Positions 13,020 to 25,700 of a stretch of 64,000 bases of DNA are shown piece by piece. The stretch is from positions 558,001 through 622,000 of the forward strand of contig BCJJ01000020.1 of the NCBI GenBank assembly GCA_039545355.1, in the 5' to 3' direction. A program made the position numbers and the translations under genes. Origin of the DNA: Trichosporon coremiiforme (Eukaryota; Basidiomycota; Tremellomycetes; Trichosporonales; Trichosporonaceae). The notes under the pieces are model-generated. The model saw only the letters and a program-made list of their open reading frames with translations, was not told the DNA's origin and searched no databases. Position 1 is the first letter of the stretch. Every line of letters starts with the position of its first letter.

Positions 13020-16000
13020 ATGGACTCCAATGGTGAGTAAGATTGTTCGCGAGGTCAGGCGCGTGGGAAAGTGTTCCGAACGGGCGGCGGCGGCGGCCGA
13101 CAAGTGATCGGCGGGCCAGATGGTGTACGCGGCGAGTGCCTGGACACCAACCCGCGAGTATCAGCGCGTGCAAGCGTTGCGACCATTGCGGACTCGCAGG
13201 CCCGCAACTCAAGACATGCAGCAGCCTAGTTGCTAGCGGTCTGACTCTGGCGAAGAATAGAGGTTTGCAGGACGCTCGGCCTGGGGGGTGAGGGATGAGG
13301 GATTTACGATCGGGACGCGAGGGAAGCGGCCGTACCGTGCATCGCGACCTTTGCTCGGCGTGCATCCTCCTGCATGCTTGTCGCTACGCACTGCGCACTG
13401 CATGCATGCAAGAGTACTCAGCAGAGACTGAATGTCGATGCCGGCGGATTACTCGGCTAGGGACGCGGCTGTCGAGCCCTACACCTGTTGGTCCAACCCA
13501 CTAGGCCATGGCAGACCAGGCGCACTGGCACACGCACCATCCGTCGACCCCCTCCATCCTGTTCCCCTGCCGCGCTGCCCGATCCCTTTTCACCACGTCG
13601 AGCACTCGGACCAGCGACCACTTGTCCTTCTCTTCTCTCTCCTGCATCTCCTGCATCGGCACACACGCCCACACGCCCTCCCACAACCGACCACAGCGGG
13701 GCCGCAGCGCAACACGCACACCACACACACACACCGCGCGCGCAACCTCCTCACCCCGAAACACTCTGCCCCTCAGTTTCACCTTGCTACCCACTCTTTC
13801 CCTCCCCCATCCACGACCTGGGCCACCACCGCCAACGCGACTACTTTCCTCACGTTCACTTTCACAAATCCCGTTCCTTGAACCAGCGAACCCCCTCTCC
13901 CAAGCCTCACAAGCCCCAAACTCTAACGCACAGGCCGGCAACGCACCTCGATTCCCGGCTCTTCCACCTTCCGGAGACTACCTGCCTTTTCACGCTCGCC
14001 GTTTCGTCGTTCCGACAAGCACGCTTCCCCCAACCCTGACCACGCCCAAACTTCGGACGGCGCACCGTCGAAATCATCCACCTTTCCGAGCTTAGCACGC
14101 GTCGTCGTCGACGACTCGAGCCTGTCCTCTGCGCTTTTCGGCACTTCCATCTCGGACGACACCAACGCTGGATCGTCACAGCAGCCTCCTCCCTCGGCCT
14201 CGACCCAGACCCAGAACATCGCCGACGCGTCCGCCCCGCAGCCGATCATCCCGCCCGCATCCCAGAGAAGCAACAACAGCGGCTCGTCCGGCGCGTCCCA
14301 GTCCCCCCAGGCCGCGATGTACCAGCCCAACCAGCAGACGCCCCAGCAGCAGCAGCAGCAGCAAGTCCCCCTCTCCCCGCATCCCTACAAAGTCCCCGCG
14401 CGAAACACGAGCAGCGGAAGCGGATCGACACCCTTGAACGTCGGACTCGCGTCTTCGCCCTCCAACTTCGACCTCGAACCGATCACTTACCCCGCGCATC
14501 TCGCCCAGACGCGTCCGCCAGAAATCGGAGGCATCGTCCAGCCGTTGACCGCAGGAGCGACCGGAAGCAGCACGGCTACGAGCACGTCTGGAGCTGGATC
14601 TCCCATCACCGCGACCGGAGGATCAGGCCCGACATCACCAGGCGCCCCCGCAGTCCCCGCGCGTTCGGCACACCGCTACCACCGCGACATTTCCGCACTC
14701 GGCTCGGGTACCGCTGCCTTGGCTTCCGCCATGAACCTGACGACCTCTGGCCTGGCTGCCAACGCGGTCAACACGCCTGCCGCCCCTCCCAGCAACTCGC
14801 AATCGGCCGCGACGCCATCCATCGGCGGTTCTGGCTTCGCGTCCCAGAACGGGGGCACGATGGGTGGTCCTTCCACCGCGACGTCGTCTTCTTCGATCGC
14901 ACAGTCGCAGCAGCTGCCCTCGATGGGCGGTGTGTCGCAGGGATCAGGGGACAGCACCCCGACGGTCGGGCCCTCTGGAAGCGGCAACCAGCCATCAGGT
15001 GCCTCGCGATCGTCGGCTTCGCGCAAGGCCTCGAACAACGCCTCGAGCAGCGGCCGGCGAGCCGCAAGCGGAACAGCGACCGGTGCCGACAAGGACGGCG
15101 AGGATGGCAGCGCCGACGACGTGCAGGGCGGCAAGCGCCGCGGCGAGGGTGGGACGAGCCGGAGCTCGCGCCGACCGCCGAAGGCCCGGGAGCGCGACCA
15201 CGCGAACGCGGCGTCCAACCTCGAGGGCGACGGTGACAACCTCCTGTCACCCGTGCTGCCCACGGCCAAGGTGCCTCGCGCGCCCGCGTCGGCAATGTAC
15301 TTCTCGCCAGTGGCTGCCCACGGGCGACCGCCCGGCCAGGCCCTGCGTGCGCATACGGGAACGCTCGTGGGTGACCGGATGTGGTTCTTGGGCGGCGTCG
15401 ACGCGCGCTCGTGCTGGCGCGGGGTTGCGTCCTTCGACACCGAGTCGCTCCAGTGGTCCACGGTCGAGACGCACGGTGAGAGCCTTCCGCCGCTGCGCGC
15501 GCACACGACAACGCTCGTCGGCGACCAGCTCTACATCTTTGGCGGCGGCGACGGGCCAACATACTCGAACGACGTCTGGGTGTTTGACACTGTCACGCGG
15601 CGGTTCTCCCGGCCTGTCATCGCGACGCCGCGGGCAAACCTGCCTCCGCCGCGCCGCGCGCACACGACCGTGCTGTACCGCAACTTCCTCGTCGTATTTG
15701 GCGGCGGTAACGGCCAGGCCGCGCTGAACGACGTGTGGGCGCTCGACGTGTCCGACCCGTCGCGGCTAACGTGGCACGAGTGGCGGACGCGCGGCGACGT
15801 CCCGCAGAAGAAGGGCTACCACACGGCGAACCTGGTCGGAGACAAGATGATCGTCTTTGGCGGGTCGGACGGGCACGCGTCGTTCGCGGACGTGCACGTC
15901 CTGAACCTGCAGACTCTGACGTGGACGCTGGTGAACACGGAGGTGAAGCACAACCGGCTGTCGCACACCGCGACGCAGGTCGGCAGCTATCTCTTCGTGA

Positions 16001-16308
16001 TCGGTGGCCACAACGGCCAGACGTACGCGCAGGACGTCCTGCTCTTCAACCTCGTCACGCTCGCGTGGGAGCAAAAGATCCCCAAGGGCATCCCGCCCCC
16101 GGGGCGCGGGTACCATGTCGCCGTGCTGCATGACGGACGCATCTTCATCTCGGGCGGGTACAATGGCGTCTCGGTGTTTGACGACCTCTGGGCCCTCGAC
16201 TTAGGCGCAGGCGCATACCTCCCCCAGGTCACCACGTTCGAGGTCGACGAGAACGCAGAGCACCTCCACCCCCCGGCGCCGCCGAGCAAGAACGGTTCGA
16301 GGATCTAG
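13020..16308 (+). CDS. Kelch-repeat protein with long disordered N-terminus
   Basis: The best model has two coding exons, 13020..13032 and 13934..16308 (795 residues). Exon 1 is only ATGGACTCCAATG. Its GTGAGT donor joins, after a 901-nt intron, to an acceptor with a CTAAC branch site (CTAACGCACAG), giving MDSNGRQRTS in an unbroken frame. Residues 1 to about 450 are Ser/Gln/Gly/Pro-rich and include a short poly-Gln. Residues about 455-770 hold six kelch repeats with the usual paired Gly and spaced Tyr/Trp (for example FLGGVDARS, YIFGGGDG, VVFGGGNG, IVFGGSDG, FVIGGHNG, FISGGYNG), forming a beta-propeller for protein binding. Fungal relatives act in polarity and cell-end organisation; no specific orthologue is claimed. 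If the 5' model is wrong, the first in-frame ATG downstream is at 14317. Confidence 0.8.
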
Positions 16309-18803
16309 CCGCATCCGAAGGCGCGCCCGCAGGGTGGTGCCGAAGGGTGCGCCGAAGGTCCAGACGCTCCATCACGATAACGACTCGGAACGACTACACG
16401 CTCACGCCTAATCTCCTTTCTCTCTTGGCTCTTCATCGCGATACCTATCTCTCTACTTGTGGCGCGAGGGTGCACCTCTGTGTGACTTTCATTTTCTTGT
16501 GTGGACGACTATTTTATTCTCGACGATTCCTTCTTTTATAATTGGAGTGCAAGTGTGTATCTGCGAACGCAAAGCGAGCGGTGCACCAGTGTGAGCGTGA
16601 ACAGCAGAAGCAGCTCATTTTGGTTCCTAAAGCACCGAGTGCAAGCGAAGAAGCAACAAGCGCATGTGGCCCAGCTTTAACTGTCATTGATGGTGAAATT
16701 ACTTCATCCATTAAATATAATAATTTGAATGATGGGGATTGGGATCAGTGAGCGAATGCTATGGCATAGCGTGCGAGTGATCGAGCGGTATCCTGGTATT
16801 CTGGGGTGGTTCCAAGGATTCCAAGGACACACAATGAAGTGCCCGTCTGGCTGTCTAGCTGTCTGGATTGTCTGGATTGTCTGGATGACGACGGCTATGA
16901 CGCCGAGTACTAAAACGCTAGAGTTGCGATCGGGAAACTTGGCGTTCAAGCTCAAGAGTGAAAGAAAGAAAAGCTTCGGGTAATGCGAGTGCGGCACACG
17001 GCGGCACGGCATCCGGACGGGCCAGAATCCGGGCCAGAATCCGCGTCAGATGCGTCAGATGATGAGTCAGGCGCGTCAGGCGAGGTCAGTACTTAAGTGT
17101 ACCTACCGGACATCGGCGGGAAAACTGGATGCAGCTGTGAAAGCTTGGAAGGTTTGGCAGGTTTGGTCAGGCTCGTGAATCGTCAGTCGTCAACCGTCAA
17201 GCTCGAGAGGCGCGCAAGGGTGTTAAGTAAGGGCTTGTTAAGGGCTTGTTAAGGGCTGGTGAGCTCGTAAACTTTCCAGGAGAATTAGCCGTATGTCGGG
17301 AGTACAGGAGTACACTCGGTGCGTGCGGGCTCTTTCTGTCGTCTTGTCTCGGTCTGTGGAATTAGATTGACATTTTGGTCAGCAGATGACGGAGATGAGG
17401 GGAGATGAGGGGAGATGAGGGCATTCTAACCGATGCGAATAGCATATTCCGCACAGGGAGCGAGGAGCACGACAGCACGACCAAGTGGTCTCATCACTTG
17501 GTCCCGACGGTGGACGGTGGAGCTAAACGAGCTCAGGACGCAACTTACCGTGCCAATCTCGTCAGGCGCGCGACACCAGTGCCAAGCGATGTCTATGTCA
17601 TGCAGAAGGAAAAGTGGGGAGAAGTGGGGAGCACGGGCGTCTGGCGTTCCTATGCACTTGCACTCCCCCTACTCACGCCTTGGAAGGCGCACAAAGTGGT
17701 CACCTGCGTGAGTCGACATCGCACGCTCGCATCCCGCAGGAGTTGGTTGGCGTCAGTCAATCGCATTGTATGACTCATTGCACTCTCGCTCTGGCACGTA
17801 CGGCACACCCTCGCTCGCACACCGCGTAGACAGCACTCTTTGTCCGTCGAACTCTCTCTCTCTCTTTTGCGTATCATTCCTCATCAGTCCTCATCAGTCC
17901 TCATCAGTCTTCATCAGTCCTCATCACCGCTGTTCACTGTTCGCCACTACCCACCAAGGCCCAGGGCCGACGACGAGCCCCTGATCGACACTACCGCCGA
18001 CGGAGACCGGGCAATTCGCATTCGCATTCGCTCCTCGCTCGCTCGTTCGCAGTTAAGAACCACCTCTTCGTCGTTCTTTCAAGTCCCCTCAAGCACAGCT
18101 CCTCTCTCATCTCGACCGTCCAAACCGTCGACCACGGCGAGGACAGAGAATCGAGCACGGCCACCGACGACAAGGTAACCGCCTGAATCCCCCACGCCAC
18201 CGGCCGAGTGCGGTCAACTCAACTCGCTCCTGAGATCCAGCGGTCCTGACCCCGCAATCCCTCTTACTCCACACAGTGGAGGTTCCCAGACATCGTCGAC
18301 CCGACGACGCACGCAAACCCGGTGGAACAGTGGGCACGGTATTTCCCCGTTCATCTCGCATCTTTGCATCGCCGCATCATTGTCTCTGCGCAGTTCATTT
18401 GTACCCGCTGGACCTGCTGCTAGACTGAACCCCGCTCCCGCTCGCCCCGCCTTGCCCCGCCCAACGACTAAGCAAGTCTACCGTACCCGGGACCGGACAC
18501 CGCCGAGAAGCTAGCACACCACTTTAGCACGCCACTCCCCCACGCTCGGCGCACTCGCTTATCAGCGCACTCGGGCGCACTGGCTTCCTTCCTTCCCACA
18601 ACCTGTCACCCACCTTTCGTCCTCTACACTTCTCCCACGGAGCAACGAGGTAACACCCATTCATTCAGGTCAATCGCTGTCTCCTCGCTGTCTCACCAGC
18701 GTTACGATCGGTAAGCACCCCGGTCCCTGCCGCCGCTCACGACTGCGCGCCAAGAATAGAGATCCTCACGACTAGACACTTCGCAACCAAGTAGACATAC
18801 ACA
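16309..18803. other. Long intergenic region with short tandem repeats
   Basis: About 2.5 kb with no gene I can support. Repeats include ttaagggcttg units at 17221-17260, gatgagggga units at 17393-17426, and a 10-bp unit (tcctcatcag) repeated about five times at 17879-17926. From about 17,830 onward the strand is pyrimidine-rich and holds candidate splice sites (for example GGTAACAC...TTCAG near 18650-18669), so the RING gene may have a long 5' leader with introns. Confidence 0.45.
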
Positions 18804-20345
18804 ATGGACGGAGCTCGCGTCGAGGACATGCGCGACTCGCCGCGGCGCAAGCGTGCCGCCTCCCCCGATTCGGCGTCCAAGCGGCGCACGCAGACGCCGA
18901 CTGCGTCCGGCTCTGGGAGCAGCTCTCGGGACGTTTCGCCGCCCTCGCCCTCGCCCGCCCAAGTCCCCTGCAACTATAACAACGACGCGAGCCCGAGCAG
19001 CTCCCGCAGCACCGAGACAATGGACTACGAGCTGCCCCCGCGCAGCTACGTGCCGTACGGAGCTGGCCGGAACCCATACTCGGTCAATGGGGGTGGGGGG
19101 CGGTACGAGCCCAACAGTGAGGTGCACGAGCGCCTGGCGGGATGGAGCATGAATGAGCTGGGGAGTCTGGATCCGCACACCGGTCCTCATGGCGGCCCGC
19201 CGCCGCGCTGGACGCCCAACGGCCCGCCGCGCAGGGAGAGCATGTACGCTGCCAGTTCGCCTCAGGCGGTCCGCGACGCGCTCCTCGCCGCGCGCGCCGA
19301 GCGTCACGAGCGCCTCGAGCGCCCGTACTTGAGCCGCTACGAGCCCCTCCGCCGCCGCAACCCCGAGGCACTCGACGCGTCGTCTCTCTTCACGCCAGAG
19401 GCGGGGCCCAGCACCGTGGCGGGCGGGAGTGGCAGTTCGGGCTCGGAGCCAGGCTTGTCTGGCCTGGCCTCGAGCAGCTTCGAGCCAAACTGGGACATGA
19501 CGGGAGTGTACACTCGGCGCACTGGTCCTCCTCCCGCACCCTCTGCCGGCTCCAGCTCGGTCTCGTCGTCCTCCCAACCTCGCCTCCGCTCACCAGCAGA
19601 GCGCCTCGCCGCCTTCGAGCGCCGGATCTACGGCTCCGTCGCGCCCCCGCCCCCGCCGTCGCACACTGCACACGCTTCGCACTACAACTCCGCCGCTACG
19701 CCATTCGGCTCCACCCTCGAGCGGGGATACTACGCCTACGCCCGCGGCGACCCATACACCCTGATCGCGGTGCCGCCCGAGTTTGCCCGGTACGCTTTTG
19801 GGCGGCGGCGTCTGCCTGCGCGTTTGGACGGGATGGGAGAGGATGCGAAGCGACAGGCGGCCAGGGATGCGCTCGATGCGGTCGGAAGGCTGGCGCCCGA
19901 GGAGAAGAAGAGGTTGGCCGAAAAGGTGCTCCAGAAAGTGTGCTATTCGGACCTCTGCGTGCACGTCAGCGCTCCATCCAGCTTGTCCACCACCACCACC
20001 GCCCCTGCCGAGGCCGTCCCCATCCCTGGCGGCATGATGGACAACATTGAATTGCCCGCCACCCCCAAGATTGTCTGGGACGCCGAAGTGGAGAGCTCTT
20101 GTGCAATCTGCCAGGACGACTACACGCCCCAAGATGAGTCTGTGCTCACGCCTTGCGGACACATGTACCATGCTTCATGTCTCGGGACGTGGCTCAAAAG
20201 GCACAACCCCGCAGCGAGCACTTGTCCCATGTGTCGGAGGGATCTGGCGTGTCTGGCCGTCCTGAGAAAGATGAGCGACGAGGACGAGGCGAAACGGCTC
20301 TGGGTGTCTGTGGGTGACGAGGGGGAGCGTGGGGGATGGATCTGA
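18804..20345 (+). CDS. RING-H2 finger protein, probable E3 ubiquitin ligase
   Basis: A single exon encodes 513 residues. Residues 1 to about 330 are Ser/Pro/Arg-rich and probably disordered, with a long internal stretch of Pro and Ser. A helical segment follows (EDAKRQAARDALDAVGRLAPEEKKRLAEKVL, near residues 350-380). The RING-H2 domain lies at about 432-478: CAICQDDYTPQDES, then the CGHMYHASCL core, then CPMCRRDL, with all eight metal ligands (C3H2C3) visible. Such domains recruit E2 enzymes for ubiquitin transfer. No membrane segment is seen. The substrate cannot be told from sequence. The start context (CACACAATGG) is good and the stop is TGA at 20343-20345. Confidence 0.85.
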   Translation: MDGARVEDMRDSPRRKRAASPDSASKRRTQTPTASGSGSSSRDVSPPSPSPAQVPCNYNNDASPSSSRSTETMDYELPPRSYVPYGAGRNPYSVNGGGGRYEPNSEVHERLAGWSMNELGSLDPHTGPHGGPPPRWTPNGPPRRESMYAASSPQAVRDALLAARAERHERLERPYLSRYEPLRRRNPEALDASSLFTPEAGPSTVAGGSGSSGSEPGLSGLASSSFEPNWDMTGVYTRRTGPPPAPSAGSSSVSSSSQPRLRSPAERLAAFERRIYGSVAPPPPPSHTAHASHYNSAATPFGSTLERGYYAYARGDPYTLIAVPPEFARYAFGRRRLPARLDGMGEDAKRQAARDALDAVGRLAPEEKKRLAEKVLQKVCYSDLCVHVSAPSSLSTTTTAPAEAVPIPGGMMDNIELPATPKIVWDAEVESSCAICQDDYTPQDESVLTPCGHMYHASCLGTWLKRHNPAASTCPMCRRDLACLAVLRKMSDEDEAKRLWVSVGDEGERGGWI

Positions 20346-20835
20346 GGGAGGCCGGGGGCTGGAGGCCGATCGAAGCTGCTGCTGAGGTGTGGTAGGCTGC
20401 GAGGCGCGAGACTGCAGAGCCCACGGAGAGCGGGCTGAGAGCGAGCTGTCAAGCAAGGCGAAGGGATGAGCATCGGGAGCGATCTCCCAGAGAGCGAGGA
20501 GCGAGGGGAGAGGGGCAGGCTGGCTGGCTGGCTGGCTGGCTGGCTGGGCCAGCACCAGCAAGAGAAGGAGGATGGGATGTCTAATCTAGTGTCAAAGTTA
20601 TTTATTACCAAGTGTGTCGGAGATACCTGTAATTGTACGGACAGTGTGTCATGCATGTGTAGCTATCGCGAAACGCTACGGCGAGCGAGCGTATGGTCCT
20701 CTGAGCGAGTGAGTGGGTGAAGCAAGCGTAGGTAAGCTTGAGCTTGATTCTGGCACATGCGTCCGTCAGTCCCGACTGCTCCCAATATGGCAGACGCCAC
20801 TTCTGCCCTATCGCTGTGACCATCTATGCATGCGT
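20346..20835. other. Convergent 3' region with a GGCT repeat
   Basis: Spacer between the converging RING and SET genes, containing a (GGCT)n tetranucleotide run of about seven units at 20517-20547. No gene seen. Confidence 0.5.
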
Positions 20836-21822
20836 CTATCGACGGCGCTTCGCCTCCCTCTGCTCCTTCCGCTCCGCGATGCGCCTCTTCTTAAGCTCCC
20901 TCTTCATCTCGCTGACCCGATCCCGTCCCAGGACGAGACACCTCTTCTCACCCATCCTCACGACCGCTGCATTATGCGCGTTGCTCCCTCTTTCGCCCTG
21001 CTCGACCTGCTTCGCGTCCGCCTCCAGACCCTCGTGCTCGTATCTTGCCAGTCTGGCCGCGATGGCCGCGTCAATGACGCCCAAGGCCTCTTCCGTCGGT
21101 GACGGTTTCGGCATCTTGCCCCTGCTCTTTGTCCGTTCCCACTCGGCGTCTTCGAGGAACAGCCTGACGAACGAGACGAGCTCGTCAGGGATCGACTCGG
21201 AGCGATCCAGCGTCAGGACGAAAACGTCGTCGGCGTCCTCGAGCCACGCCTCCAGTCTCTCGTCCCACGGCGCGCTCGGCTTGCCGTCCTCGTCGAACGC
21301 GATCGGTCGCCGCAACTGCTGCGCGACGCAGCGCAGCACCATGTCCCCCGAGAGCTCGACTTCGTCCCCTGCGTTTCCCCCTAGTTGGGGAAAGACGGAG
21401 GCGGGCAAAGTCGAAGAAAAGGACGAGGGGAACGGGAGAACGTCGACATGCCCATACTTCCGCAGGAGCTCCGAGTTGCACGGCGACGAGTACGTGTTGT
21501 ACTGTTTGTTAGCTCGATCGAGCGAAGCGAGAGCGTGTGGGGAGGCTATGGGAAGGGGGGGGAACCCGGAATGGGGATGAGGAGGGAATGGATACTCACG
21601 ATCTGCTCGCCGGCCTTGATATCCCTCGTCGTCGTCATGGTGTAAGCGTCGTCGCCCGCCTTGGCCGCCGAGCGCATGCTGATGTCACCCTGTTCCTCCC
21701 CGTCCCCGTCCTCCTTCACCTCATCCTCGTCCTCATCCTCCTCATCAGGCGAGAACAACCTCGCATTGTCCATCTCATAAGCCGCATTCAGCATATCCGC
21801 CATGGGCACCATGACGGCGACC

Positions 21823-21854
<32 letters not shown>

Positions 21855-22472
21855 ATCGTCACTCTCGTCATCCTCTCCCTGCTTCTCTTCCAGCTGCTTG
21901 CTGCGGTAGATCGCGTCGACACGGGCGCGGGGGACAGTGAAGCTGCGGCTGAGGACGCGGGACCCTTGCCTGTGATAGCTCTCCTTTGTGAAGTCGCCGA
22001 CAAAGATCTGGGGATACTTTGCAATCAGGGGTGCGACGCGCTCATCGTAATCTTGGTCGGCCGAGGCACGCCCGATACGGTTCTCAATGTCGGTTCCCTT
22101 CAGCAGGCCCAGATCACTCTCGGGCCACCACATCGGCGTCGTGAACTCGGCGGGCATGGCGTCGAGGTATGCGCGCCAGCGCGAGTCGGCGCGCGAGTCT
22201 TCCCACATCAGAGCCAGGATCAGCCGCGTCCATCCGCCTTCGAGCTTCTCCCAGTCCTTCCCCTTGATGTGCTGTGAGAGGGCCGAAGTGTGCTCGGAGA
22301 GCAGGTAGCTGGACGGGATCGAGAAGAGCGCAGTGCCGCTGGGAATGTCGACACGGGCCAAGGCACCGTTACCCATCCCCTCTATCGGGGCGAGAGTGAA
22401 GAGCTCATCGGCGATCGTGCAGTCATTCGCCTTCAAGCCTGCGATTAGGTCGGCACCGTCAAAGTCGGGCAT
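20836..22472 (-). CDS. SET-domain lysine methyltransferase (Rkm4/SETD6 type)
   Basis: Two exons on the minus strand (22472..21600, 21501..20836; 98-nt intron) encode 512 residues. The SET domain is split in the usual way for this family. N-terminal GMGNGALARVDIPSGTALFSIP is the first SET motif. VPMADMLNAAYEMDNAR is the family's version of the NH-containing core. GEQIYNTYSSPCNSELLRKYG, completed only by splicing, is the catalytic tyrosine region (NTYG-like). The C-terminal half matches a Rubisco-LSMT-like substrate-binding domain and ends in a basic tail. In yeast Rkm4 monomethylates ribosomal protein L42, and human SETD6 methylates RelA; the ribosomal role is inferred. An acidic Asp/Glu run interrupts the SET domain twice (near 205-220 and 250-265). 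Confidence 0.85.
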
Positions 22473-22751
22473 CGTTGTTGGTGGCGGGTGTGGTGGAGGG
22501 AGAGGTTGCCGATTGAGGATGGAGGATGGAGGAGGGCAGAAAAATCAGCGATTCAGGCACAATCACTCTGTTTGGTTCCTGGCCCTCCACTTCGATGACG
22601 ACGACCATCCACAAAGTCACAGTTGCTGAAAGGCAGAAGGATGAAGACCCCGCGCATGCGCATAAGTCTATGGATTGCATGTTGGAACAACGTTCTATAA
22701 GGAGTACACGATCTATAATCTCCTCTCTGACTCAAAACCCCTCCCTGCCCA

Positions 22752-25700
22752 CTAAATATCCGGACTGAGCCAGTCGTACTTCATCCACTTGTCCATCTCG
22801 TTCGTCTGGCCGAGCGTGCCGCGCAACTCGGCCCAAACCCATACCTTGACCATGGCCCAGAGGTTGCCCTTGGGGACATTCGCAATCTCTCCCGACCTGC
22901 CCATCTGCTTGCCGAGCTGTCTCAGAATCGGGAGAGCAGACTGGAACAGGTCCATGTTCGGATTCAGCTGTCTTCCGATACCCTCGAGGAGCAGGATCGA
23001 GATGATCGTGTTCACAAAGTCACCCTCGAGCTTGACGTGGTGTTGCCGTACGGCTGTGAGCACGGCGGAGAGCACGTCCGAGATGCGAATCTTGGCGAGG
23101 GAGAAGGTCTTCGACTTGACATTCAGCACAAGGTGCTGGATCTTGAGCGCGAAGAGTTCCTCGTCGATCGCTAGGTCGGGGCGACGACACCGCTCGACCA
23201 TGAGCGTGCCGGCCCTGTATCCGTCAAACTCAGCGATGGCCTGGAAGAGGTCGAGGAAGTCACGCCTGTTCTTCTCTGACAGCGAAGTGACCAATCCCGC
23301 GTCAATGAAGATGAGCTGCGGGATGTAGCCCTGGTCGTTCAGCTCGTCGAGGCGCTTCAGCCACGCGTCCTTGTCGTGCGCCAGTCCCTTGAGCTCATGC
23401 ACGAGCTCCGTCTCGCTCTTGCTCTCTGTCGGAATGTCGCTCTCCGGCCGGGGCTGCTTGCCCTGTAACCGCTGCAGGAATGGGCCGATGATGTGCCCTT
23501 GCACGGGCTTCACGAAGCGCACCATGATGTTGCCCGGGTGCAGGTCGCCGTGGGTAAAGTTGTCGAGCAGGAGCATCTCGAGGAACGCGTCGAGGCCAAT
23601 GTTGGCCATCTCGGCGTCGAAAGGGCCACCGCCGTTCGAGAGGAAGTACTTGAGCGGCAGCGCGTCCTCGTACTCCTCCACAAGCACGTCCTTCTGGTAG
23701 TCTGGGTCGCCGTTACCGCGGTCGAGCCGGATCGCCCTCGGGAATGTGACGAGGTTGCCGCGCTTAGCGAAATTCTTCTGGAATGTGTCCAGGTTGTTCG
23801 CCTCGACGCGGAGGTCGAGCTGCTGTGTCATCATGCCTGAGAACGCGGAGACCTCCTCAGGAAGCGAGATCCACTCCATGCCCGGGAAAAGGTTGATGAA
23901 GTTGGCGAACACGCTCATGATCGCAATATCGCGCCGGACCGTCTTCGCGACGCGCGGGTGCAGCACCTTGATCGCGACGCTCGTGACGATACGCTCGTCG
24001 CCCGTCTGGTCCGCCATGCGCTCGACGAGCTCCTCGGCCTCGGCTGGCGTCTTCGTCAGGATCTCGGGCCTCAGCTTGGCACGGTATACCTGGGCGATGG
24101 CGCCGCATCCGATCGGCTTCTTGTCGAATTCCTCAAAGACTTCGGACATTGGCATTCCGAACGCCCGCTCGATGACCTTCTTCGTGTGGCTGAACTTGTG
24201 CGGGTTATTGTTCGAGTGCAGTTTGGACATCTTTTCGCACAGGGCGGCCGGGAACAGGTCGGCTCGCGACGCGGCCCACTGCCCGAGCTTGATGAAGGAC
24301 GGGCCGGCGCGCTCCATCTGCCGCACAAGGAACGAGTACCACCACAGCGCACCCCAGTTGTCCTCGGCATCGGCGACTGCGCCGCGTCCCCGTTTCCGCG
24401 GAGTGGAGCCAACCATCAGCATGGGCGCCGTCAGAATGACGGGGCCAAAGATCAGAGCGAGATGGATGAAACGCAAGAACGTGAAGAACGGCTCGATGAT
24501 ATACCGTCGGATCATGCCGATGATGCCAACGAATTCCTCGTTCGGAGACGAGATCGGGTACTGCTCCTCTTCCTCTTCCTCCTCGCGCACGGGGATCAGG
24601 TCGCTGAAGTGGAATTCTTGCGCGTGAACTGGCTTCTTGAAGTACAGCAGCGCAGCGACGCCGACAGCAACCAGGAGAATGAGACCGAGACCTCCACCGG
24701 CTTGGTGGTTGTGGTGGTGGCCGGGCGAGGATAGCGTGTTGGACCCGTTGAACCCGCCGTGATCACCGTCGCCCATGCCACCGGAACCAAGCGCGGCGAG
24801 CGCACGGCCGATGCGGCCCTGCGGCACGTTCGGGTTGTCGAGCGAGCGGAGGAACGGCGAGTTCTTGACCCGCGGCTCCTTCTCCGCGTCGGCTGCGCGC
24901 TTCTGGACCATCTCCCAGACGGCGTCGCGAAGCACGTCGCCGCGCACGGCCTCGAGCTCCTTCTCGAGCACAACGAGGCCTTTGCGGCTCGGCATCGGTG
25001 CCTGCGCGTTCATCTTGCGGATCAGATCGTTCAGCTGGCGGACGTTCTCCTCGTGGAAGCTGTGCTCGCGCGCCTCCCAAGCCTCGTCGCGGCCGGGGAT
25101 GCGGTCCTTCGGCGGGAGCGTCGCGAGCGTGTGCGTTGCGAGAATGTTGCGAGCCACTTGGCGCACGTAAGAGTCCTTGAGCAGATTACGGAAGTTGCTG
25201 AGATCGTTCTCGACCTGGTTCTGCAGTTCGATCCAAGGGGGGAGAGCGCCCTGACGCTTCACGATGCGGTTCCTGTCGTTAGTTCGTACTCCAGGTGGGC
25301 CAGCTTACATGAAAAAGTCTCCCGTCGTCATGAACGGGTTGCGCTCGTTCTCGTCCTTGGCCAGAGGCGCGCCCCGGAAGCTGTTAACCTTGAAAGCGCC
25401 AGCGTCTGATGTCAGCCTGTGGAGCATGACCCAAAAGCCCACCTTTTGCACGCTGGATGCGCTCCTCGATGAGGCCGTCCCACGCGCGCATGCCGCTGGC
25501 GCCGCCCTTGGACGCGCCGAGTACGGATGCACCGCGGCGCTGCCTGTTCCCGCGGAAAGAGGAGTAGTCCTCCTCGCCCTCGGAGCCGAGATTCGTCGCA
25601 TCGCCGTCCTTGATGCCGAGCCTGTAGTCGATGGATCCTTCCCGGGCGCCCTCGAGGCGGCCCTGGAGCAGATGCGTCTTGCGCGCGTCGCGCACCTTGG

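Noticed and set aside
13432..14095. Overlapping Ser/Pro/His-rich frames inside the kelch gene intron
   Set aside because: Low-complexity frames from pyrimidine-rich DNA; no start with support, and splicing around them gives a coherent kelch protein.
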